Shown: positions 36,646 to 45,882 of the stretch, piece after piece
Position numbering within the stretch: the first letter of the stretch is position 1
How the letters are laid out: the number at the start of each line of letters is the position of its first letter
Assembly: GCF_003148475.1 (NCBI RefSeq)
Contig: NZ_QGGG01000011.1
Span: forward strand, 114,296-178,295
Source: Pseudaminobacter salicylatoxidans
Lineage (GTDB): Bacteria; Pseudomonadota; Alphaproteobacteria; Rhizobiales; Rhizobiaceae
Length of the DNA: 64,000 nucleotides
Reading direction: 5' to 3'
Notes under the pieces: model-generated
The model's database searches: none
The model's input: the letters and a program-made list of their open reading frames with translations, nothing else
What the model was told of the DNA's origin: nothing
Translations under genes and position numbers: made by a program

Positions 36646-36885
36646 GTGCAGGTACTCGTCCGCGACAACAACGTTGATCAGGCGCTTCGCGCGCTCAAGA
36701 AGAAGATGCAGCGCGAAGGCATCTTCCGTGAAATGAAGATGCGCGGCCACTATGAGAAGCCTTCGGAAAAGCGCGCCCGCGAAAAGGCCGAAGCCGTTCG
36801 CCGCGCCCGCAAGCTGGCCCGCAAGCGCGCCCAGCGCGAAGGCCTGCTGCCGATGGCCCCGCGTCCGGCGCGCGCAGCGCGTTAA
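36646..36885 (+). CDS. rpsU: 30S ribosomal protein S21
   Basis: 79 residues; begins [20 protein letters not shown] and is strongly basic, with [19 protein letters not shown] as the family core. S21 binds near the 3' end of 16S rRNA and assists initiation. It uses GTG as start codon, with AGGA about 6 bases before it; GTG is usual for rhizobial rpsU. The C-terminal tail is Arg/Ala/Pro rich. A clear terminator follows. Confidence 0.95.
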   Translation: MQVLVRDNNVDQALRALKKKMQREGIFREMKMRGHYEKPSEKRAREKAEAVRRARKLARKRAQREGLLPMAPRPARAAR

Positions 36886-36921
36886 TCTCGCCAATATTTC
36901 GTCCTTTTCCGACGATAGCGG

Positions 36922-36956
36922 AAGGTGGGGTGACACGCAGTCACCACCACCTTTTT
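36922..36956 (+). terminator. Rho-independent terminator after rpsU
   Basis: GGTGGGGTGAC (36924-36934) pairs with GTCACCACCACC (36940-36951), with one bulged A and loop ACGCA, followed by TTTTT. Confidence 0.85.
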
Positions 36957-37031
36957 GTTTTGTTCAGAAAATGAACTTTATGCTGCCGGTGCGCGGACGG
37001 GGCGTTCCGGCGGTCTGAAAGGGAATCGGCA

Positions 37032-37874
37032 ATGGAATCAGTCATCGGCGGCCGAATGGTTTTCTGGCGTGGCCCGGCCATGGTCGCATCGGTACTTTCC
37101 GGCCTGATGCTGGCCGCCTGCCAGTCGAGCGCCGTCAACCAGATTTCCAGCATCGACACCGCACAGGCTTCCAGCGAAAACATCTCGTCGCTGTCGTCGG
37201 TGATCTCACGCAACCCGCAAGACCCCGAAGCCTACAATGTTCGCGGCTCCGCCTACGGTCGCGGCGGCCGCTACAATGAGGCGCTGAAGGACTTCAATAC
37301 CGCCATTCAGCTCCGCCCGGACTATTACCAGGCCTATTCCAACCGTGCGCTTATCCAGCGCTCACTCGGCAACCAGGATGCCGCCCTTGCCGACTACAAC
37401 AAGGCCATCCAGCTCAATCCGAGCTACGATGCAGCCTATATCGGCCGCGGCAATCTCTATCGCAGGGCGGGCCGCACGCAGGACGCCTTCAACGATTTCC
37501 AGAAGGCCATCCAGCTCGACACGACCGATCCGCGCGCCTATCACAATCGCGGCCTGATCTATCAGTTGCAGGGCCAGCACGCCTACGCCATCGAGGATTT
37601 CTCGAAGGCCATCTCGCTGGCGCCCGATGCCGCCGAGCCCTATAACGGCCGCGGCCTCTCCTACCTCGCCATGAATGACGAGGACAACGCATTCACCGAT
37701 TTCAACATGGCAATCCGGCTCGACGACAAGATCGCCGAAAGCTGGGCCAACCAGGCGCTGATCTATGAGCGCCGCGGCGACAAGGCCAAGGCGGCGCGCG
37801 CCTATTCGCGCGCAGCCCAGCTTGACCCCAACTACAAGCCGGCCACCGAAGGGCTTGCCCGCACGCGCGGCTGA
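37032..37874 (+). CDS. TPR-repeat lipoprotein (NlpI-like)
   Basis: 280 residues. A signal with lipobox LAAC puts the lipidated cysteine at residue 30. From about residue 58 there are six tetratricopeptide repeats, each with the A-Y-x-N/G-R-G pattern (PEAYNVRGSAYGRGG, DPRAYHNRGLIYQLQG, AEPYNGRGLSYLAM and others). TPR lipoproteins of this sort act as protein-binding scaffolds at the outer membrane, for example for peptidoglycan hydrolases. Length and layout match rhizobial NlpI-like proteins. The region before the ATG has only GGGAATCGGC as a ribosome site. Confidence 0.85.
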   Translation: MESVIGGRMVFWRGPAMVASVLSGLMLAACQSSAVNQISSIDTAQASSENISSLSSVISRNPQDPEAYNVRGSAYGRGGRYNEALKDFNTAIQLRPDYYQAYSNRALIQRSLGNQDAALADYNKAIQLNPSYDAAYIGRGNLYRRAGRTQDAFNDFQKAIQLDTTDPRAYHNRGLIYQLQGQHAYAIEDFSKAISLAPDAAEPYNGRGLSYLAMNDEDNAFTDFNMAIRLDDKIAESWANQALIYERRGDKAKAARAYSRAAQLDPNYKPATEGLARTRG

Positions 37875-37905
37875 AGCTCCCGCCGACAATCCATTTTCCA
37901 GGAAC

Positions 37906-37934
37906 CGCCCGGCGCATCATCTGCCGGGCGTTTT
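37906..37934 (+). terminator. Rho-independent terminator after the TPR lipoprotein gene
   Basis: CGCCCGGC (37906-37913) and GCCGGGCG (37923-37930) form a perfect stem followed by TTTT. Confidence 0.85.
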
Positions 37935-38088
37935 CGTTGACGTCGGATCCACGGGCCGTCACGGCGATTTTTGCCGCCGCCAGCGGCAACGCCGGAACCT
38001 TGCATGCCGTCGCCGGGTTATCCCTGCAACCGGCATCGCGATGCCGGGGTTTGACCGATCATGGATTTTTACAGAAGGGATGACGTCG

Positions 38089-38577
38089 ATGAAAACCCCT
38101 CTCATTGCAGCAACGCTTCTGGCCGCCTCCATGGCCATCCCCACCTTGACCACCCAGGCGCATGCCAACGGTATCAGGGTCGGCACGCTCAGTTGCGCCA
38201 TCGGCGGCGGCGCGGGCTTCATCATCGGATCGAGCAAGAACGTGACCTGCACGTTTCGCAGCATCGACCGGAATTTTCCGGTCGAGACCTATTATGGCAG
38301 CATCAACAAGCTCGGCATCGATGTCGGCATGACCGATCAGGCAGTGCTGGTCTGGTGCGTGATCGCGCCGACATGGAACGCTTACGAGCCCGGCCGGCTG
38401 GCCGGCAACTATCTCGGGGCCACGGCCGAAGCGACCGCCGGCGTCGGGGTCGGCGCCAACGCGCTGGTCGGCGGCCTGTGGAACACGTTCGCCCTGCAGC
38501 CGATAAGCGTTCAGGCGCAGAGCGGCATCAATGCCGCCGTCGCCGTCTCCAGCCTGAGATTGCGCAGCGAAATCTAG
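38089..38577 (+). CDS. Exported DUF992 protein, copy 1
   Basis: 162 residues with a cleavable signal peptide (MKTPLIAATLLAAS...AHA, cleavage near residue 25). The mature protein has the DUF992 pattern GTLSCAIGGGAGFIIGSSK, CTF, ETYYGSINKLGIDVG and a glycine/alanine-rich centre. DUF992 proteins are periplasmic or surface proteins of Rhizobiales without known function; two cysteines (SCAI and CTF) likely form a disulfide. ATG at 38089 is chosen because the other in-frame ATG, 9 bases earlier, sits directly on the GAAGGG ribosome site. A second copy follows. Confidence 0.85.
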   Translation: MKTPLIAATLLAASMAIPTLTTQAHANGIRVGTLSCAIGGGAGFIIGSSKNVTCTFRSIDRNFPVETYYGSINKLGIDVGMTDQAVLVWCVIAPTWNAYEPGRLAGNYLGATAEATAGVGVGANALVGGLWNTFALQPISVQAQSGINAAVAVSSLRLRSEI

Positions 38578-38749
38578 GGGCTCGGCCCCGGCGAAAGCGC
38601 AGACTTCGCGCTCTGCGGCACGGCCGGTGCTTGCCGGTCGTGCCGTCCTGTTTGGAACCACGAGCCCGTCGAACGGGTTTAGTCCTGCGGACAAGACAGG
38701 GGCCGCAGGCTTCCACATCCGCGGCCCCGCCGAAAGGCGCGAGGGCAAA

Positions 38750-39247
38750 ATGAAAACTTCAGTCATCATCGCGGCGGCATGCGCCGCAGCCATTTTCACC
38801 ACCGCTTTCGTGAACCCGGCAGCGGCACAGACAGCCGTGGAAATCGGCACGCTGGACTGCGCCATCGGGCCGGGCGTGGGCTTCATCGTCGGGTCGAGCA
38901 AGGATTTGACCTGCACCTTCCAGGACATCGCCAAGAGGCTTCCGGCCGAGACCTATTTCGGCCATGTGAACAAGTTCGGACTCGATATCGGCGCGACAGA
39001 ACAATCACTGATGCAATGGCTTGTGCTGGCTCCCACCCGTGACGCCTACCGGCCCGGCGCGCTGGCCGGAAGCTATGTCGGGGCAAGTGCGGAGGCCACG
39101 GTTGCCGTGGGCGCGGGCGCCAATGTTCTGGTCAGCGATTCCAACCGCACATTCACCCTGCAACCGGTGAGCGTGCAGGAGCAGACCGGGCTCAATCTGG
39201 CGCTCGGCGTCTCCAGTTTCGTGCTGCGCACCGTGGCCATGAGGTAG
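38750..39247 (+). CDS. Exported DUF992 protein, copy 2
   Basis: 165 residues: signal peptide to about residue 26 (NPAAAQ), then GTLDCAIGPGVGFIVGSSK, CTF and ETYFGHVNKFGLDIG, clearly paralogous to the gene at 38089. The copies match in domain order but differ at many positions, so the duplication is not recent. GAGGG lies 6 bases before the ATG. Function unknown. Confidence 0.85.
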   Translation: MKTSVIIAAACAAAIFTTAFVNPAAAQTAVEIGTLDCAIGPGVGFIVGSSKDLTCTFQDIAKRLPAETYFGHVNKFGLDIGATEQSLMQWLVLAPTRDAYRPGALAGSYVGASAEATVAVGAGANVLVSDSNRTFTLQPVSVQEQTGLNLALGVSSFVLRTVAMR

Positions 39248-39351
39248 GCCGGTTGCCCGACGCTGCATCGCCTGCAGCGATCGATCCGGCGCCAAACAAG
39301 GGTGAGTGGTGCGTTGTGGCCGTGCCATGTGACAGGCGCGGCCGGGAAAGG

Positions 39352-40188
39352 TCAGCGCTTGTAGCCTTTTCCGTAATGCGCTTCGAGCCTTGCCTGCACC
39401 ATCTCGAACATGAAGGACAGAATCCAGTAGATCAGCGCCGCCGTCGTCAGCATCTCGATATAGCGATAGCTGGCGCGGCCGAAGGACTGGGCCAGGAACA
39501 TGATCTCCCACACGCCCATCACCGAAATGAGCGAGGAATCCTTCAGCATGGCGATGAACTGCGAACCGGTGGGCGGGATGACGATGCGCATGGCCTGCGG
39601 CAGCACGATCTTGCGCATGATCTGCAGCCGGTGCAGGCCGAGCGACGCGCCCGCCTCGCGCTGGCCATGCGGCACCGACAATATGCCCGAGCGGAAGATC
39701 TCGCTGAGATAGGCGCCGTAGTTGAGCGACAGCGCGATGATGCCGGAAGGCACCGCATCCGGCACCGGGCCGATCTGCGGCAGGCCAAGATAGATCAGGA
39801 AGATCTGCACCAGGAGCGGCGTGCCGCGAAAGAACGAGGTGTAGAAGGTCGAGATGCCATAGGCGACCGCGCTGTTCGACAGGCGCGCCAGGGCCGAGAG
39901 CAGCCCCAGCACGATCGACGCGATGATGCCGAAGAAGCACACGAACAGCGTGAGCGCCGCGCCCTGGATAAAGCCGTCCCTTGTCAGCCGGAAACCGGCC
40001 AGCGCCGGAAACTTGTCGACGATGAAGGGAAAATCGAGGCCGAAGCTCAGGAAGAACAGCACGAACAGCGCAAACAGCACTGCCCACACGCTCGCCACCT
40101 TCGCCTGAAAGAAACGGCCCCGCTCATCCACGATCTTGGGCGGGAGCATGGCCCCGCCCTCGGTCGTCCCGATCGTTTCTGTGGTCAC
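39352..40188 (-). CDS. Amino-acid ABC transporter permease (HisM/GlnP family)
   Basis: 278 residues; five or so membrane helices with the polar amino-acid permease signature: LTLFVCFFGIIASIVLGL, SFFRGTPLLVQIFL and the ATPase-contact loop GQREAGASLGLHRLQIMRKIVLPQA. It pairs with the binding protein 4 bases upstream. The frame begins with GTG at 40188 without a clear ribosome site; ATG at 40149 after a GAGGGCGGGG run is an alternative. No ATPase gene adjoins, so a shared ATPase must be used. Confidence 0.9.
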   Translation of the reverse strand: MTTETIGTTEGGAMLPPKIVDERGRFFQAKVASVWAVLFALFVLFFLSFGLDFPFIVDKFPALAGFRLTRDGFIQGAALTLFVCFFGIIASIVLGLLSALARLSNSAVAYGISTFYTSFFRGTPLLVQIFLIYLGLPQIGPVPDAVPSGIIALSLNYGAYLSEIFRSGILSVPHGQREAGASLGLHRLQIMRKIVLPQAMRIVIPPTGSQFIAMLKDSSLISVMGVWEIMFLAQSFGRASYRYIEMLTTAALIYWILSFMFEMVQARLEAHYGKGYKR

Positions 40189-40192
40189 GCGA

Positions 40193-41032
40193 CTACTGCT
40201 TGCTGGAGATGTCTTTGCCGGTCCACTTTTCGGACAGCTTGGTCAGGGTGCCGTCGCCTTCCATGTCCTTGAAGATTTCCTTGATCCTGGCTTCCCATTC
40301 GGGGTCGCCCTTGTCGACCGAAACCCAGATAGGCTCGGCAAACAGCGTGTCACCGACGATCTTGAACTTGCCCTCCGCCTTCTCGACGCGCTCCCTGGCG
40401 GTCAGATAGCCGCTGACGATGGCGTCGAGGCGCTTGCCGCTGCCGAGCGCCAGGTCCTGGAAGGCCGTGTCCTCGGAATCGTAGGGCACGGCGGTCGCAT
40501 TGTCGAAGGGGAATTCCGGCTTCACCGGATCGACGCCCGGAACGTCGATGACGAGCTGCTTCTCGATATATTTCTCATAGGTCGTGCCGGCTTCCGCGCC
40601 GAGCTTCTTGCCGCTCAGGTCGGACGCGCCCTTGATGTCCTCATTGTCGCTGTTGACGACGATGACGGCCGGCGCGGCATAATATTCGTTGACGAAGTCC
40701 AGCACCGCGGCGCGCTCGGTGGTCGGCGTCATGGAGCAGATGCAGATGTCCCAGCGGCCCTTCCAGTTGCCGGCGGTGATGATCGCCCAGGACGGCGTCT
40801 CGACCTTCAGCTCCACACCCAGCCGCTTGGCGAATTCCTTCGCAACGTCGATATCGAAGCCGTCCATCTCGCCCTTGTCGTTCAGGAACGAGAACGGCGG
40901 ATAGGCCTGGTCCGTCACCTCGACCAGCACCTTGTTCTTCATCACCCGGTCGAGGGTTTCGCCGGCCTGTGCCGAAGCCGCGCCCACCACCACGCAGCCG
41001 AGAGCGGCCACTGCTGCAACAAAACGTTTCAT
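40193..41032 (-). CDS. Amino-acid ABC transporter substrate-binding protein
   Basis: 279 residues: signal peptide MKRFVAAVAALGCVVVGAAS...AQA, then the periplasmic type-II fold starting ETLDRVMKNKVLVEVTDQAYPPFSFL and GFDIDVAKEFAKRLG, the SBP_bac_3 signature. Substrate is a polar amino acid not identifiable by eye. The start at 41032 is chosen for a standard signal peptide; ATG at 41059 would add nine residues. Encoded directly before the permease. Confidence 0.9.
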   Translation of the reverse strand: MKRFVAAVAALGCVVVGAASAQAGETLDRVMKNKVLVEVTDQAYPPFSFLNDKGEMDGFDIDVAKEFAKRLGVELKVETPSWAIITAGNWKGRWDICICSMTPTTERAAVLDFVNEYYAAPAVIVVNSDNEDIKGASDLSGKKLGAEAGTTYEKYIEKQLVIDVPGVDPVKPEFPFDNATAVPYDSEDTAFQDLALGSGKRLDAIVSGYLTARERVEKAEGKFKIVGDTLFAEPIWVSVDKGDPEWEARIKEIFKDMEGDGTLTKLSEKWTGKDISSKQ

Positions 41033-41162
41033 GTCCGATTTCCCATTGTTTGTGCTCATGGCCTGCGTTCCCACGCTCGATACCGGTCTTTGCGCTGCCG
41101 GCTTAGCCAATTTCAACCATGTCCATACAAACCCGGCAAGCGGCATTTCTTGCCCCCAAAAG

Positions 41163-41190
41163 AAAAAGGGCCGGCAAAGCCGGCCCTTTT
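41163..41190 (-). terminator. Terminator after pntB (symmetric)
   Basis: AAAAGGGCCGGC (41164-41175) and GCCGGCCCTTTT (41179-41190) form a perfect 12-bp stem with a 3-base loop. It is 15 bases beyond the pntB stop, with a T-rich tail on the minus strand. Confidence 0.9.
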
Positions 41191-41205
41191 GCGGATTGCG
41201 ATCAC

Positions 41206-42606
41206 TCAGTGATCCATTGCCTTGACGATTTCCTCGGTCATCTTCTTGGCGTCGCCCAGCAGCATCATGGTGCCGTCCTTGTAGAACAGCGTGTTGTCGA
41301 TGCCGGCATAGCCGGAGCCGAGCGAACGCTTGACGAACAGGCAGGTGCGCGCCTTGTCGACGTCGAGGATCGGCATGCCGTAGATGGGCGAGGTCTTGTC
41401 GTCGCGCGCCGCCGGATTGGTGACGTCGTTGGCGCCGATGACATAGGCCACGTCGGCCTGCGTGAACTCGGAGTTGATGTCCTCCAGCTCGAACACCTCG
41501 TCGTAGGGCACGTTGGCCTCGGCCAGCAGCACGTTCATGTGGCCGGGCATGCGGCCCGCGACCGGATGGATGGCGTATTTCACTTCCACGCCATTGGCCT
41601 TCAGCTTGTCGGCCATTTCGCGAACGGCGTGCTGCGCCTGCGCCACTGCCATGCCGTAGCCCGGCACGATGATGACCTTCTGCGCGTTCATCATCAGATA
41701 GGCGGCATCGTCGGCCGAACCCTGCTTGACCGTACGCTCGATGCCGTCGTCAGCGCCGCCCGTCGCGGTCTCGCCGCCGAAGCCGCCGAGGATGACGGAG
41801 ATGAAGGAGCGGTTCATGCCCTTGCACATGATGTAGGACAGGATCGCACCCGACGAGCCGACCAGCGCGCCGGTGATGATCAGCGCCAGATTGCCCAGCG
41901 TGAAGCCGAGAGCGGCGGCGGCCCAGCCCGAATAGGAGTTGAGCATCGACACCACGACCGGCATGTCGGCACCGCCGATCGGGATGATGAGCAGCACGCC
42001 CAGCACCAGCGACAGGATGACGATCAGCCAGAACACGCTGTAGCTCTGGGTCGTGACCAGAAGCACGATCAGCACGACCAGCGCAACACCCAGCACGATG
42101 TTGATGAAGTGACGCCCCGGCAGCATGATCGGCTTGCCCGACATGCGTCCGTCAAGCTTGAGGAAGGCGATGACCGAGCCGGTGAAGGTGATGGCGCCGA
42201 TGGCCACGCCAAGGCTCATTTCCACCAGCGCCTGGCCGTGGATGGCCCCGATGGCGCCGATGCTGAAGCTTTCAGGCGCATACATCGCGGCCGCGGCCAC
42301 CATGACGGCGGCAAGGCCGACGAGGCTGTGGAAGGCGGCGACAAGCTGCGGCATCGCCGTCATGGCGATGCGCTTGGCCACCACCGCGCCGACGCCGCCG
42401 CCAATGGCCAGGCCCAGCACGATCAGGCCGAAGCCGGCGAGCGAGGGTGTGGCCAGCGCCAGCGTGGTGGCGATCGCGATCGCCATGCCGATCATGCCGT
42501 AGATGTTGCCCTGCCGGCTGGTGGTCGGATGCGACAGCCCGCGCAGCGCGAGGATGAACAGGATGCCGGAAACGAGATAGAGGAAGGAAGCAAGATTCGC
42601 GTTCAT
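41206..42606 (-). CDS. pntB: NAD(P) transhydrogenase beta subunit
   Basis: 466 residues. About nine membrane helices (residues 1-270) are followed by the NADP-binding domain III with GYGMAVAQAQHAVREMADKL, HPVAGRMPGHMNVLLAEA and YVIGANDVTNPAAR. The enzyme couples proton entry to hydride transfer from NADH to NADP+, supplying NADPH. The ATG at 42606 begins the conserved MNANLASFLYLVSGILFILA; a longer frame runs through the preceding gene and is rejected. Third gene of pntA-pntA2-pntB. Confidence 0.95.
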   Translation of the reverse strand: MNANLASFLYLVSGILFILALRGLSHPTTSRQGNIYGMIGMAIAIATTLALATPSLAGFGLIVLGLAIGGGVGAVVAKRIAMTAMPQLVAAFHSLVGLAAVMVAAAAMYAPESFSIGAIGAIHGQALVEMSLGVAIGAITFTGSVIAFLKLDGRMSGKPIMLPGRHFINIVLGVALVVLIVLLVTTQSYSVFWLIVILSLVLGVLLIIPIGGADMPVVVSMLNSYSGWAAAALGFTLGNLALIITGALVGSSGAILSYIMCKGMNRSFISVILGGFGGETATGGADDGIERTVKQGSADDAAYLMMNAQKVIIVPGYGMAVAQAQHAVREMADKLKANGVEVKYAIHPVAGRMPGHMNVLLAEANVPYDEVFELEDINSEFTQADVAYVIGANDVTNPAARDDKTSPIYGMPILDVDKARTCLFVKRSLGSGYAGIDNTLFYKDGTMMLLGDAKKMTEEIVKAMDH

Positions 42607-42613
42607 GACCGGC

Positions 42614-43045
42614 TCACTTGTCCTTCTTCTTGTACATGGCCAGCATGCGCTGGGTGACGAGGAAGCCACCGAAGATGTTGACCGAGACCAGCACCAGCGC
42701 GACGAAGCCGAAGCCGCTGGCAAGGCTCGAGGCCGCGATGCCGACAGCCAGCAGCGCGCCCACCACGATCACCGAGGAGATGGCGTTGGTGACGGCCATC
42801 AGCGGCGTGTGCAGCGCCGGCGTCACCGACCACACGACATAATAGCCGACGAAGATCGCCAGCACGAAAATGGCGAAGCGGAACACGAACGGGTCGATCG
42901 CGCCGCCCGAGGCGGCATGGGCGATCGAGCCGGCCGCTTCGGCGCCGCCTTGCGAGGTCACCAGATCCTGGACGCCGAGCCTGACCGCCGCAACCGCGCG
43001 ATCAAGCTGGTCCAGCGCCTGTTCAAGAGAAGTTTTGTCCATCAT
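42614..43045 (-). CDS. pntA2: NAD(P) transhydrogenase alpha subunit, part 2 (membrane)
   Basis: 143 residues with three or four membrane helices ([58 protein letters not shown]). It corresponds to the C-terminal membrane part of E. coli PntA, encoded separately as in other alphaproteobacteria. Two adjacent ATG codons overlap the end of the previous gene; the first, after AGGGGG, is used. Confidence 0.93.
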   Translation of the reverse strand: MMDKTSLEQALDQLDRAVAAVRLGVQDLVTSQGGAEAAGSIAHAASGGAIDPFVFRFAIFVLAIFVGYYVVWSVTPALHTPLMAVTNAISSVIVVGALLAVGIAASSLASGFGFVALVLVSVNIFGGFLVTQRMLAMYKKKDK

Positions 43046-44295
43046 GCATCCCCCTTGGACTTGCTGGCTGCTGGCTTTTTGGCAGCCGCCGGTTTCTTCG
43101 CCGCGGGTTTGGCCGGTTTCTCGTCGGTATCCGCAGCAGGCTGCGCCGCCGCTTTGGCCGCGGCTTCCGCAAAGGCCGGATGCACCACCTTGCCGGCGTC
43201 GGTCAGCATGGTCGCCTTGACCAGTTCGTCGTCGCGATTGATGGCAAGCTGCTTCGTCTCCTTGTCGACCATCGTCTCCAGGAATGCGTAGAGGTTCTTG
43301 GCATAGAGCAGCGAGGCGGACGCCGCGACGCGGCCCGCGACATTGACGTGGCCGACGATCCTGACGCCGTTGGCGGTGGTGACGACCTTGCCGGCCTCGG
43401 CGCCTTCGACGTTGCCGCCGCGCTCGACCGCGAGATCGACCAGCACCGAACCCGGCTTCATCGAAGCGACCATGGCCGCCGACACCAGCCTGGGCGCCGG
43501 GCGCCCGGGAATGAGCGCGGTGGTGATGACGATGTCCTGCTTGGCGATGTGCTCGGCGGTCAGCGCCGCCTGCTTGGCCTGGTACTCCTTGGACATCTCC
43601 TTGGCGTAGCCGCCGGCGGTCTCGGCCTGCTTGAACTCCTCGTCCTCGACGGCAATGAACTTGGCGCCCAGCGAGGCGACCTGCTCCTTGGCCGCCGGGC
43701 GAACGTCGGTCGCGGTGACGACCGCGCCAAGACGGCGCGCGGTGGCGATGGCCTGCAGGCCGGCGACGCCGACGCCCATGATGAATATCTTGGCCGCCGG
43801 CACGGTGCCGGCCGCCGTCATCATCATCGGCAGGGCGCGATCATATTCGGCAGCCGCATCGATCACCGCCTGATAGCCGGCGAGGTTGGCCTGGCTGGAG
43901 AGCACGTCCATCACCTGCGCGCGGGTGATGCGCGGCATGAACTCCATGGAGAAGGCGGTAACGCCTGCCCGGGCCATCGAGGCCACGGCGGCATCGTTGC
44001 CGTAGGGGTCCATGATGGCGATCACGGCAGCGCCGGGCTTGTAGCCCTTGAGCTCGGCATCGGTCGGGCGGCGCACCTTCAGCACGACATCGGCGCCGGC
44101 GGCGTCGGACACCTTGCCGATTTTCGCGCCAACCGCCTGATAGTCGGCGTCGGTGATGCGCGAGTTCAACCCCGCCCCAGCCTCGACGACCACGTCAAAG
44201 CCAAGACCGGCCAGCCGTTTCACCGTTTCGGGAGAGGCCGCCACGCGCGGCTCGGAAGCATCGACTTCCTTCGGAACAAAAATAGTCTGTGCCAA
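43042..44295 (-). CDS. pntA: NAD(P) transhydrogenase alpha subunit, part 1 (NAD-binding)
   Basis: 417 residues: soluble domain I, which binds NAD(H). It begins [20 protein letters not shown] and has the Rossmann motif [20 protein letters not shown] and the mobile loop region. The last 45 residues are an Ala/Pro/Lys linker ([12 protein letters not shown]) that tethers it to the membrane part. The start codon is TTG at 44295, preceded by AGGGGGG; an ATG start is not available near by. First gene of the pnt operon. Confidence 0.94.
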   Translation of the reverse strand: MAQTIFVPKEVDASEPRVAASPETVKRLAGLGFDVVVEAGAGLNSRITDADYQAVGAKIGKVSDAAGADVVLKVRRPTDAELKGYKPGAAVIAIMDPYGNDAAVASMARAGVTAFSMEFMPRITRAQVMDVLSSQANLAGYQAVIDAAAEYDRALPMMMTAAGTVPAAKIFIMGVGVAGLQAIATARRLGAVVTATDVRPAAKEQVASLGAKFIAVEDEEFKQAETAGGYAKEMSKEYQAKQAALTAEHIAKQDIVITTALIPGRPAPRLVSAAMVASMKPGSVLVDLAVERGGNVEGAEAGKVVTTANGVRIVGHVNVAGRVAASASLLYAKNLYAFLETMVDKETKQLAINRDDELVKATMLTDAGKVVHPAFAEAAAKAAAQPAADTDEKPAKPAAKKPAAAKKPAASKSKGDA

Positions 44296-44380
44296 GGCAC
44301 CCCCCTACGGCTGAAAACGAGGGACGCCTACCCGGCCGCATGCCGGGCCGACGTCTCAGGAATATGGAAGTCTGTGCTGC

Positions 44381-44611
44381 TTAACGCAGGAGGAAGCCCC
44401 CGAGGGCACAGACGATCAGGAACACAACGGCGGCGGAGAAGAAGCCCGCGCTGGAAACGAAGAAGCCGAACGCCATGGCAATGAGAATTGCAATACAGAC
44501 GAGCGAGCCGTATTTGACGACGGTGAGAAAGAGCCTGTAGGTGTGCTCATGCTCCCGGTAGTCCATATCCGCGCCCGTTTCCACCGGTGCGACGTGGGAG
44601 TGGTCTGCCAT
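44381..44611 (-). CDS. aa3-type cytochrome c oxidase subunit IV, small (COX4_pro_2)
   Basis: 76 residues. The N-terminal part MADHSHVAPVETGADMDYRE leads to HEHTYRLFLTVVKYGS, the family signature, then two membrane segments. It is a small accessory subunit of the aa3 oxidase of alphaproteobacteria, encoded away from the main cox genes as is common. It is 85 bases upstream of pntA on the same strand and could be co-transcribed with it. GGAGG precedes the ATG. Confidence 0.88.
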   Translation of the reverse strand: MADHSHVAPVETGADMDYREHEHTYRLFLTVVKYGSLVCIAILIAMAFGFFVSSAGFFSAAVVFLIVCALGGFLLR

Positions 44612-44905
44612 AAAAACCTCCAGATGCTGTTTCTGCGCACATAGCGAAAAGCAGCGGCAAGGGCAATGGTCGTGATGTCGCTCCCCCCGACCATTCGACG
44701 CCCTATCCTTGAAGCACTTTCAGTAACCCGTCGAAAACTGGAATACAATATACCAGTTGCCTTTGCGGGCGAACACGAATTGTTACAGCAGGTATTTTTC
44801 CGTTGGCCCATCAGGGCGACACTGGTAGAAAGCGCCATCCCCTGAAGAACCCCGCGCCTCTCCAACTCCGTTTCGGAGTGCGCGCCGCTTGGAACGGATG
44901 GACAC

Positions 44906-45577
44906 ATGACCGAACGGAGATTTCGCGGCCCGATATGCGCGCTTTTGCTGGCGCTGGCGGCCGCCCTGCCCACCGCCACGATGGCACGGGCGACCGAAAA
45001 GCCGCTGATCTGGACGCCGATGCAGACGTCCGCGACCTCCTATGCCATGCGCATGGGCAGCCGTCTGCCGACCGATCTGGAGGCGAGCGCCGGTGCCGAA
45101 CTCAGCTTCGCGGGCAGGCAGGCCGGACGCGCGCCGCAGCGTGTGGCCAATCCGGTGCGGTTCTGGGGTTCGGTCCAATTGCCTGCATCGCGCGCCAAGA
45201 CGCGCAGCGCCCGGCTCGATATGAATCTCAACGCCGTTACCGGCAATCGCTCGGTAGCGCTCAGCCGGTCGCGGTCGCTCGACCTGACGCCCGACATCAG
45301 CGCACAGATCGAGGATCTCTACAGCGTCGATTATGACCGCGGCGCGGCAAGGCATGTCGGCGCACGCGCCTCCAGCACGCTGCGGCTGCGCGCGCACAGC
45401 ACGTCAACCTCGCTTTTCGCGCGCGGCGCCCGTTCGAGCCGGGACCAGGAATGGCAGGCGAGCGTCGGGGTCGAGCAGAAAATCTCGGGAAACCTGAACC
45501 TCAGCGCCGGCATCGACAACCTTGCGGCGCCAAGCCCCACGGGCAGCATCCGCGCCGGCTATGCGCACCGATGGTAG
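44906..45577 (+). CDS. Exported protein of unknown function, possible small beta-barrel
   Basis: 223 residues; I do not recognise the family. An N-terminal signal peptide (GPICALLLALAAALPTATMARA, cleavage near 28) is followed by alternating polar/hydrophobic stretches such as RLDMNLNAVTGNRSVALSR, SSTLRLRAHSTSTSLFARG and WQASVGVEQKISGNLNLSAG, and it ends with an aromatic residue (AGYAHRW). This pattern suits an outer-membrane beta-barrel ending in a Trp. Signal peptide and codon use support a real gene; function is open. Confidence 0.65.
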   Translation: MTERRFRGPICALLLALAAALPTATMARATEKPLIWTPMQTSATSYAMRMGSRLPTDLEASAGAELSFAGRQAGRAPQRVANPVRFWGSVQLPASRAKTRSARLDMNLNAVTGNRSVALSRSRSLDLTPDISAQIEDLYSVDYDRGAARHVGARASSTLRLRAHSTSTSLFARGARSSRDQEWQASVGVEQKISGNLNLSAGIDNLAAPSPTGSIRAGYAHRW

Positions 45578-45602
45578 GAAATCCCCAGGCGGTTGAGGCG
45601 AG

Positions 45603-45752
45603 CTATCCCGCCAGATGCGGGAACAGGCCGAGAAGACCGATGATGATCAGATAGAGCGCGACGATGTAATTGAGCAGGCGCGGCATCACGAGGATCAATA
45701 TGCCCGCAACCAGGGCAACGAGCGGCGTGATGGCAAGGGTCGATACGGTCAT
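45603..45752 (-). CDS. Small membrane protein of the DUF3096 family (49 aa)
   Basis: Too short for most gene callers: MTVSTLAITPLVALVAGILI, then a stretch with MPRLLNYIVALYLII, ending GLFPHLAG. Two membrane helices with the central PRLLNYIVA match what I know of DUF3096. AAAGGAC lies 8 bases before the ATG. Function unknown. It is in the gap between the unknown exported protein and the Lrp regulator. Confidence 0.75.
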   Translation of the reverse strand: MTVSTLAITPLVALVAGILILVMPRLLNYIVALYLIIIGLLGLFPHLAG

Positions 45753-45882
45753 ATGGATGTCCTTTCAGGGCAACGCGCATGAGGGCCTTCAGCGGCCGAT
45801 GCCGAAACGGCAGATCGACACGCATGCAAGCTGAACGCAAAAGCTGCCCCGAAGGTTCACGATCGGGACCGGAGCCGAATTT

